DNA of 20,842 bases, taken from assembly GCA_964501985.1 (NCBI GenBank), contig CAZCVY010000113.1:1-20842 (forward strand), given 5' to 3'. The DNA comes from Bog-366 sp964501985. Lineage in GTDB: Bacteria; Acidobacteriota; Terriglobia; UBA7540. Numbering within the stretch: position 1 is the first letter of the stretch; every line of letters begins with the position of its first letter. Below are positions 15,720 through 20,842 of the stretch, piece after piece. A program made the position numbers and the translations under genes. Under the pieces are notes generated by a model. It searched no databases. It had not been told where the DNA came from and saw only the letters and a list, made by a program, of their open reading frames with translations.

Positions 15720-16160
15720 AGAACCAGGGCAGTCCTTCAGAGCCTCAGCCAGGTTATCAACAGCACGCAATTGGTCCTGAGTGAGGCGCGTAAAGTAGTG
15801 CTTGCGAACAGCATCCGCTAAGACGGGCCTGATTCGGCTTAGTTCGCGCCGGCCCAGCGGGGTGATCACAACCATCGTTCCGTCGGAGGGCCGCTTGACT
15901 CTACGTACGTATCCCTTGTTCGTCATGCGCGTGATCTGGTGGGAAAGTCGTGTGCGGTCCCATCTCATCAGATCCGCCAGACGCTGTTGTCGGACCTGGC
16001 CTCCCTGAATGGCAAGATTGTTCAGGATACCAAATTGCCCACCGGTAATGCCGGTTAGGTTGGCAAGTTCACGGCTGACTCGCAGACTCGTCTCCTCACC
16101 TGTGAAGCGAAAACGGAGCCATGACGCCATCTCCTCTTCCGTAAGAGCTCCCTTTGTCAT
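15717..16160 (-). CDS. MarR-family transcriptional regulator
   Basis: From ATG 16160 the protein has 147 aa with the MarR winged-helix layout: an N-terminal dimerisation helix, the helix-turn-helix (about residues 53-80, VRQQRLADLMRWDRTRLSHQ), and the wing RPSDGTMVVITPLGRREL in place of the usual Asp-x-Arg-Gly. MarR proteins are dimeric repressors released by small phenolic or oxidising ligands. It is divergent from an azoreductase gene with a palindrome between them, so it very likely represses both. An in-frame ATG upstream (16199) lies inside the operator and is rejected. The -10 candidate is so close to ATG 16160 that the transcript may be nearly leaderless. Confidence 0.85.
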   Translation of the reverse strand: MTKGALTEEEMASWLRFRFTGEETSLRVSRELANLTGITGGQFGILNNLAIQGGQVRQQRLADLMRWDRTRLSHQITRMTNKGYVRRVKRPSDGTMVVITPLGRRELSRIRPVLADAVRKHYFTRLTQDQLRAVDNLAEALKDCPGS

Positions 16161-16167
16161 GACAGAA

Positions 16168-16213
16168 GTATAAAATACTCCATGTTGACATTTCAACATT
16201 GTCTATGATATTT
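16168..16213. promoter_or_regulatory. Divergent promoters with an 18-base MarR-type operator
   Basis: ATGTTGA-CATT-TCAACAT (16182-16199) is a perfect inverted repeat around a 4-base centre. On the minus strand, TTGAAA (16191-16196) with TTATAC (16168-16173) at 17 bases faces marR. On the plus strand, TTGACA (16185-16190) with an AT-rich -10 near 16207-16213 faces the azoreductase gene. Both -35 boxes lie inside the palindrome, so one bound dimer could block both promoters. Confidence 0.75.
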
Positions 16214-16280
16214 CTTTGACGGTGGGCAGCGCACCATCGGATTGGCCGTTTCGATCGACCCCTGTGAGAGGGTATACATC

Positions 16281-16910
16281 ATGGCTCCCTTGCTTCACAT
16301 TGACGCCAGCGCGTCGTTAGATACGTCGATTTCTCGTACCCTGTCAGCTGAGTTCGTTCGAACGTGGCTTTCCAGGAACCTCGATTCGACCATAATCCGC
16401 CGCGATCTCGCTACCTCTGCGATCCCCCCAATCACACAGGAGTGGATTGTCGCTGCCTTCACTCCGGCGCAACTGAGGAACGAGACTCAGCGCGCTCTCC
16501 TGTCGCTTTCCGATTCGCTCATCAGTGAGTTACGGGAAAGCGGGGAGATTGTTATCGGCACATCCATGTACAACTTCGCACCCCCCGCTGCGCTGAAACT
16601 TTGGATCGATCAGATTGTGAGGCTCGGCGAGACGTACGACTATGTAAACGGCAAGCGGCAGGGCTCTCTTGCTGGCAAGAGCGCTCACGTGTTCATCGCT
16701 TCAGGTGGAAACTACGGGGACGGCTCGCCAACCGCCGGGATGGATTTTCTCTCCCCCTACATGCGCCTCATGCTCGCTTATGTCGGAATCTCCGACGTTT
16801 CGATCTACAGTGCAGGTGGAACTCAGGCTCTTCTTAAGCCCGGCGCAGACCGCGCGGCTTTTCTGAATCGTCATCTGGACCACGTGCGAACGCTGGGTGA
16901 TCACCGCTAG
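16281..16910 (+). CDS. azoR: FMN-dependent NADH azoreductase (AzoR family)
   Basis: The 209-aa protein from ATG 16281 (GAGAGGG seven bases upstream) has the flavodoxin-like fold of AzoR: LLHIDASASLDTSISRTLSAEF at the phosphate-binding start, the family block MYNFAPPAALKLWIDQIVR then GETYDY (about 94-118), and SGGNYGDG near the flavin. AzoR enzymes are FMN-bound homodimers that use NADH to reduce quinones and azo compounds in the cytoplasm, protecting against thiol and quinone stress. Its divergent MarR neighbour and shared operator indicate induction by such a compound. An earlier in-frame ATG at 16242 lacks a ribosome-binding site. Length is normal for the family. Confidence 0.88.
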   Translation: MAPLLHIDASASLDTSISRTLSAEFVRTWLSRNLDSTIIRRDLATSAIPPITQEWIVAAFTPAQLRNETQRALLSLSDSLISELRESGEIVIGTSMYNFAPPAALKLWIDQIVRLGETYDYVNGKRQGSLAGKSAHVFIASGGNYGDGSPTAGMDFLSPYMRLMLAYVGISDVSIYSAGGTQALLKPGADRAAFLNRHLDHVRTLGDHR

Positions 16911-16943
16911 TTGCTCCTGGAATGCCATGACTTTTGAAAGCGG

Positions 16944-16988
16944 GTAGCGCTGGGTTGTTCCACCTTTTGGAACACCCTGCGCTGCTAC
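16944..16988 (+). terminator. Long imperfect hairpin after the azoreductase gene
   Basis: GTAGC pairs with GCTAC at the base, with GGGT-TGTTCC against GGAACA-CCC nearer the loop (ACCTTTT). Small bulges interrupt the stem. No T-run follows, so intrinsic termination is uncertain; it may instead be a processing or protective structure. Confidence 0.4.
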
Positions 16989-17012
16989 GTTAGCGGCAGG
17001 AGGAAGGTTCCA

Positions 17013-17255
17013 ATGGCAGAGCCAACGAAGGAAGAGTTGCTGGCACGGATCGCCGAACTTGAGAAGCAATCGGAATCCAAGAAGTCCGGCAAGCTGGAAT
17101 TTAAGGTAAGCGAGAAGGGCGGCGTAAGCGTCTATGGATTGGGGCGCTTCCCCGTTACATTGTATTATGAACAGTGGATCAGGCTCCTTGATGTCGGAGA
17201 GGAGCTGCGTGCCTTCCTGGAGGCAAATAAGAGCAGCCTGAAGCTCAAAACATAA
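17013..17255 (+). CDS. Conserved small hypothetical protein
   Basis: This 80-aa ORF starts at ATG 17013 after AGGAGGAAGG. Residues 1-25 form a charged helix (KEELLARIAELEKQ), probably a short coiled coil, and the core reads LEFKVSEKGGVSVYGLGRFP, followed by Val-Thr-Leu-Tyr and Glu-Gln-Trp. I recall similar small proteins, with a Val-Ser-Glu-Lys-Gly-Gly start and a Pro-Val-Thr-Leu-Tyr core, as recurring hypotheticals on accessory DNA, but know of no function. It is 100 bases after the azoreductase gene with a hairpin between them, so it has its own signals or is weakly co-transcribed. It is convergent with the PilZ gene. Confidence 0.7.
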   Translation: MAEPTKEELLARIAELEKQSESKKSGKLEFKVSEKGGVSVYGLGRFPVTLYYEQWIRLLDVGEELRAFLEANKSSLKLKT

Positions 17256-17304
17256 GACTGCCAGCTATCCATCTCGCTCGTTAAGTGCCTTTCTGAACCA
17301 ACTG

Positions 17305-17775
17305 TTATGCTAGCCGTCCGGAATACGTAATTGACGGCACGGGAACTCCTCCCCCACAAGACTCGGATCCTTGTCGGCTGCTCTCCTGCTGACCTTCTTT
17401 AAATGTGAAGATTCTGAAATGATCGATTGTAGTCCCAATACCAATGCATTCCCCTTGTATCGGGACGACGCGAATGATTGTGCCCTGGCATTGAATGCTT
17501 ACCCGCCCTCGCTTGACCCGAGGAGGGAGATCGAGTTCAAACTCGACATCCCTTCCCACAGTCAGCGCGGCTGATGCCAATACGAACAAACCGCCCCTGC
17601 TGACGTCCAGAGTTTCTGCATCAACTTCTGGGGTTACGGCGCTCTTGCCCGACGCCGTAAGTCTAATACGACAAGGAAGCCTCACGCTGTATCGCCGAAA
17701 ACGCCTTTGATCCGGTGAAGTGGCTTGGTCCAAATTGTCCTTGGGGAATGGATGGTTATCTGCTCCAACAAACAT
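17305..17775 (-). CDS. PilZ-domain protein (probable c-di-GMP receptor)
   Basis: From ATG 17775 (GAGGG seven bases upstream) the protein has 157 aa. The PilZ signature is complete: Arg24-Arg-Phe-Arg-Arg28 (RxxxR) followed by the strand YSVRLPCRIRL, and Asp57-Val-Ser-Arg-Gly-Gly62 (DxSxxG). It is a single soluble domain with a low-complexity C-terminal tail (Gln, Ser, Gly). Such proteins bind cyclic di-GMP and pass the signal to a partner affecting motility, polysaccharide or secretion; the partner is not visible here. The frame is open back to 17859, but that part would cover a strong hairpin in the leader. Confidence 0.85.
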   Translation of the reverse strand: MFVGADNHPFPKDNLDQATSPDQRRFRRYSVRLPCRIRLTASGKSAVTPEVDAETLDVSRGGLFVLASAALTVGRDVEFELDLPPRVKRGRVSIQCQGTIIRVVPIQGECIGIGTTIDHFRIFTFKEGQQESSRQGSESCGGGVPVPSITYSGRLA

Positions 17776-18147
17776 ACAAAAACCCTCAATGACGATGCGA
17801 TCAGGCGGGGGGCACTCCAACCGAATGCCGGAGTGCCCATTTGGCATTGGTAACTGCACTTCTTAAGGCTTGCGGCTTTTCTGGTGGATTGCGGAGAATC
17901 ATCCGAAACCTAATGATAAGAGATTCCATTTGCACAGCCCGAATGCCTCCGCTCTTAAGATGCCGGTAACTTAACATCAGGACTATGTACTGTCTGTTCG
18001 AAAGTGCACACAATCTACAATTTGAACGTAGGGTCACTTTAGCGCGCTTCCTCAGGCCGGCGCCCGGAGCTCGCCGCCATGGGTCCCCCGAACGGATACC
18101 ATCCACCCGTTCTCACGCGGGGCAGTTTCTGGGCGAGCGTTTTGGCT
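17776..18147. other. Spacer between PilZ and DUF2127 genes
   Basis: Apart from the PilZ leader hairpin I see no supported feature. A minus-strand frame of 101 codons (17801-18106) has no ribosome-binding site and ends in the hairpin; a plus-strand frame (17985-18269) runs antisense into the DUF2127 gene. Confidence 0.4.
17810..17838 (-). promoter_or_regulatory. Perfect 9-bp hairpin in the leader of the PilZ gene
   Basis: GGGCACTCC (17810-17818) and GGAGTGCCC (17830-17838) form a perfect stem with an 11-base loop, about 35 bases before the chosen PilZ start. No T-run follows on either strand. It could be an mRNA structure controlling PilZ expression or a protein-binding palindrome. Confidence 0.45.
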
Positions 18148-18645
18148 TCAGCGTATTGTGGACGCCGAAAGCAACGCCGCCTTCCTCTTTCGCTCTCCCA
18201 AGCGGTGCCCCACCAAGTACCATACGATCCCCACATTCACTAGCGTCGCCAATACTCTCGCCGCAGTGAAATGTTGCGTCATCAGGTACACCTCGACAGG
18301 AATGAACGAACCAGTGACGAGGATAGTAAAATACTCCGCCCATGTTTTCCTGAGTACCAGCCCCAGACCCTCCGTCAGGAATATTCCCGCATAGAAGAAG
18401 GTGCCAGCACCAACTTCTTTAAGCCTGCGGTCGTCCACCGACCACAGTTTCGTCACCGCCATTTGAAAGTATCTATTGTCGGGGTCCACATGCACCAAAC
18501 CAACCCACCGGTTCAAGACGTCCACGCTGTCGTGATGCACAAGCTTGAGTATCCCAATCCCCACCACGACCAGCGCCAGCGCCTTAATCAGCTTGAATAT
18601 CCCGATGGCCATCAACCATGTGCGACCCGAATCAGCATTTTGCAT
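18148..18645 (-). CDS. DUF2127 family membrane protein
   Basis: From ATG 18645 (GGAG nine bases upstream) the product has 165 aa with four hydrophobic segments: around IGIFKLIKALALVVVGIGIL, GAGTFFYAGIFLTEGLGLVL, FTILVTGSFIPVEVYLM and VLATLVNVGIVWYLVG, with a polar stretch after the first. The Gly-Ile-Phe-Lys-Leu-x-Lys-Ala start and this spacing match DUF2127, a family of unknown function in the inner membrane of many soil bacteria. A longer frame to 18771 adds 42 residues without a ribosome-binding site. It is monocistronic as far as can be seen and divergent from the DUF6094 gene, with about 160 bases between them for control signals. Confidence 0.8.
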   Translation of the reverse strand: MQNADSGRTWLMAIGIFKLIKALALVVVGIGILKLVHHDSVDVLNRWVGLVHVDPDNRYFQMAVTKLWSVDDRRLKEVGAGTFFYAGIFLTEGLGLVLRKTWAEYFTILVTGSFIPVEVYLMTQHFTAARVLATLVNVGIVWYLVGHRLGERKRKAALLSASTIR

Positions 18646-18807
18646 TGTGGGCAGCTCCACAACGATTGATATTAACGATGTTTGGAAAAGCCTTTGAAAG
18701 TATAGTTCCGAATCCCTGTGTTCCCAAGCAAGCTCCAAGAGCCAGACCGCACGGCAAAGCAATAAATCCATTCACATATGCGCATTCCCCGAGAAAGGAG
18801 CCCACCC

Positions 18808-19836
18808 TTGCGCTTTCAAGGCAAAAGTCGACTTGGTTTCTACCCGCTACCCTTGTCTGAAGCCCAGCGGATTCGCAGATTCCTCCAGTTCCCTGGCACT
18901 CCGTCGTCCGCAATCGACCCCTGCGTTGGCGATGGCGTGGCATTCGAGGTTATCACCAGCGGTGTCGAGGTCTTCCGCTACGGCATCGAGCTGGATGCTT
19001 ACCGTCCCGAGCAAGCCAGGCAGCGCATTCCCAACATCGTCCAGGGGAATACGCTGGAAGTGCAGTGCCCGGTCGAGTGCTTTGGCCTACTGTATATGAA
19101 TCCACCCTACGATTGGACACTGGGTCCGGCTGACAGCCGTCGCACGGAGCAATCGTTCCTGAGCCATACCTATCGCTGGCTGAAACCCGGTGGCGTCCTG
19201 ATATTTGTTATCTCCGTTGACCGGCTGACCGAATGCAGCCAGATTCTCTCCACGCATTTCCGTGACGTGCGGGTTTACCGGTTGGAGTCTCCTGAATGTG
19301 TCCAATATAAGCAGGTGGTCGTCATCGGAGCACGTCGAAGCAGGCGGGAGAAAGAGCGGCTCACAGATAGGGACATCACGAGGGCACGCCTTTACTACGC
19401 CAGCCTGGCCAGGAATCCCGCACAAATCCCGGTCCTGCCTTCCGAGCCCGACGCTCGGTACGACTTGCCAGTGAGCGGACCAGTTCAACTGGTCTACCGT
19501 GGACTACCATTGGATGATATCGAGGATCTGCTTCCGCAATCAGCGGCGTATCGACAAGCCGGACGCATTCTATTTGCTGAGCCCGTATCTGCCACCGGTC
19601 GTCCCCTCACACCCTTGCACGCGGGCCACGTTGGTCTGCTGGCGTGTTCAGGGCTTTTGAACGGCATATTTGGAAGTGGGGATTTGCGACATATAGCCTT
19701 CTGGCAGGCGGTCAAGTTGGTGGATAAAACTGAGGAAAAAGACGAAAAGGGCACAGTCACGGTCAGAGAGAAAGAACGATTCTCCAATGAATTGACCGCT
19801 GTGTACAGCACTGGTCAGATCGCGGTACTGAAGTAA
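18808..19836 (+). CDS. DUF6094 protein, putative N6-adenine DNA methyltransferase
   Basis: I place the start at TTG 18808, preceded by AAAGGAG, because the family opens at RFQGKSRLGFYPLP; the ATG at 18778 is in frame but lacks a ribosome-binding site. The 342-aa protein shows a Rossmann methyltransferase core: motif I IDPCVGDGVAF (36-46), the acidic turn GIELDAY (59-65), and motif IV Asn-Pro-Pro-Tyr (98-101), the catalytic motif of N6-adenine methyltransferases. Residues after about 175 are specific to the family. From memory, DUF6094 proteins travel with PRTRC genes on plasmids and integrative elements. They could protect or mark the element's DNA; activity is not proven by sequence. Confidence 0.8.
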   Translation: MRFQGKSRLGFYPLPLSEAQRIRRFLQFPGTPSSAIDPCVGDGVAFEVITSGVEVFRYGIELDAYRPEQARQRIPNIVQGNTLEVQCPVECFGLLYMNPPYDWTLGPADSRRTEQSFLSHTYRWLKPGGVLIFVISVDRLTECSQILSTHFRDVRVYRLESPECVQYKQVVVIGARRSRREKERLTDRDITRARLYYASLARNPAQIPVLPSEPDARYDLPVSGPVQLVYRGLPLDDIEDLLPQSAAYRQAGRILFAEPVSATGRPLTPLHAGHVGLLACSGLLNGIFGSGDLRHIAFWQAVKLVDKTEEKDEKGTVTVREKERFSNELTAVYSTGQIAVLK

Positions 19837-19902
19837 CGCTGCGACGCAATCCCCTCAAGATTCCCACCACAGCCACATTCCCGCAGCCCGCAAAAGGAAA
19901 CC

Positions 19903-20601
19903 ATGAAGAATGCCCACGAGCGCTTCAGGGTATTGGATTACACGAAGCGAATGAAGGACACCACCACGCGTATTCGACTGCGGCTGGACCGGTTCATCGG
20001 AGAGGTTGATGACGCTCGGAATGGTAAAGCCCACCTGTTTTCGGTGCTGGGTGGTGACTCCGATGTTGGAGCCATTTGGGCTGCCGTCATCGAGCAGAAT
20101 TCCTTTACCGTGGAAGCCCCTGATATCGACCCGGTGACCGTGACGCTTGGCGAAGACGCCCAGTGCTTCCGTGGGACCATCACCATAGCAGGACGAAACC
20201 CCATCCGTCATCTGGTGGCAATCTCGGCGGAACTGGCCAAGACACCTCCAGGGGCTGATCCAGGAGGCAGGCGCACAATACTGTGCGACATCGACCCAAC
20301 GTTCGTGCTGTACCGCGTTTCCCAACGATTTGGATTACCGGTCGTGTCGGAGTGGGGTGGTTGGTTCAACGAGGAAATCAACCGCCGTGGAGCGATCAAG
20401 CCGCTCGTCAGCGTGGGATGCTCGCCGGTGCTGGTCAGCGGGACTAAGAAGCTGTTCGTGAAATGGATTCGAACCGCGTTACGGCAGAGACTGATTGAGG
20501 TTCCTGACTGCAATGGGCCGGTCCACTGGAGCCTGGTCAACAGTTTCTTTCGAGCTGGACTGGGTGACCAGCAGGATGGGACCCGCCAGGAAATACAGTG
20601 A
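19903..20601 (+). CDS. Hypothetical partner of the DUF6094 protein
   Basis: This 232-aa ORF starts at ATG 19903 after AAAAGGAAA, 66 bases downstream of the DUF6094 gene on the same strand, and so is probably in one operon with it. The N-terminal third is charged and helical (FRVLDYTKRMKDTTTRIRLRL), the middle is beta-rich, and the C-terminal third is mixed with a basic helix (TKKLFVKWIRTALRQRL). No catalytic motif is clear. I do not know the family. Its position suggests a role on the same mobile element, perhaps in DNA handling. Confidence 0.7.
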   Translation: MKNAHERFRVLDYTKRMKDTTTRIRLRLDRFIGEVDDARNGKAHLFSVLGGDSDVGAIWAAVIEQNSFTVEAPDIDPVTVTLGEDAQCFRGTITIAGRNPIRHLVAISAELAKTPPGADPGGRRTILCDIDPTFVLYRVSQRFGLPVVSEWGGWFNEEINRRGAIKPLVSVGCSPVLVSGTKKLFVKWIRTALRQRLIEVPDCNGPVHWSLVNSFFRAGLGDQQDGTRQEIQ

Positions 20602-20646
20602 GCAATAACTTCCACATGTAAGATGGGGTGGAAACGGGGTTGGGCG

Positions 20647-20784
20647 TCAACGAAGGAGCCAGCCAACTGAAACTGCAACTATTGCCAGCTTTACTATCCA
20701 CCCGATCGCGTATGACACCACAAACACGCGATGCAGCTTCATGAACGCAGCGTTAGTGAGGATCAACGGCAACGGACCGATCAA
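20647..20784 (-). CDS. Possible small membrane protein or gene tail at the right edge
   Basis: A minus-strand frame open from 20835 to the TGA at 20647-20649 encodes two hydrophobic segments (VWLIGPLPLILTNAAF and a second ending IVAVSVGWLLR) that look like real membrane protein. It has a stop just upstream (20836-20838) and no ATG before the first segment. TTG 20784 is a possible start, or this is the tail of a frameshifted gene from outside the window. Confidence 0.3.
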   Translation of the reverse strand: MIGPLPLILTNAAFMKLHRVFVVSYAIGWIVKLAIVAVSVGWLLR

Positions 20785-20842
20785 CCATACTGCGGATTCC
20801 GGGGCAAGGCGGTCACGATTCCGAAATTGATCCGGTCAGCAT

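Noticed and set aside
15156..15821. A 221-codon plus-strand frame.
   Set aside because: It overlaps the PRTRC E gene in another frame and runs antisense into the MarR gene. It has no ribosome-binding site and its composition is Arg/Ser-rich, like a shadow frame.

Overview
The window looks like a GC-rich bacterial chromosome segment made almost entirely of accessory DNA. An Acidobacteriota host is my best guess. It rests on the general style of the integrase, the duplicated lipoproteins and the DUF6094/PRTRC pieces, and on no rRNA or other firm marker.

Left edge (1-1607): a possible gene tail, one membrane-anchored hypothetical protein (385-1050), and about 550 bases with no convincing gene.

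Left element (about 1608-9014, all on +): a compact phage-derived set. In order it encodes a replication-initiator-like protein with an iteron-like repeat cluster inside its gene, a P27-type terminase small subunit, a 72-aa protein, an HK97-type major capsid protein, a prohead protease, a short tape-measure-like protein, a glycosyltransferase and a tyrosine integrase. It abuts a complete tRNA-Arg(TCG) with encoded CCA (9027-9103). Every ORF is open and the gaps are under 130 bases, so there is no room for terminase large subunit, portal or tail genes. The set can replicate, recognise DNA, build a shell and integrate, but cannot make a virion alone. This fits a capsid-encoding phage satellite better than a randomly decayed prophage. 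It is the main discovery candidate.

Middle (9104-14950): accessory DNA with many broken genes. It holds a small membrane protein gene split by an in-frame TGA, a complete extended SDR (epimerase/dehydratase) gene, and two tandem lipoprotein paralogues on the minus strand, each interrupted by a different frameshift and each preceded by a related upstream block. A third partial copy of that block lies near a 120-aa membrane protein gene.

Right (14950-20842): remains of a PRTRC-type plasmid or integrative element: a shortened PRTRC protein E gene, then about 3.5 kb away a DUF6094 putative DNA methyltransferase gene and a 232-aa partner. Between them sits what looks like cargo: a divergent marR/azoreductase pair sharing a clear palindromic operator, an 80-aa conserved hypothetical, a PilZ protein and a DUF2127 membrane protein. 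Gene calls come from reading frames, ribosome-binding sites and remembered family motifs. No database search was run.
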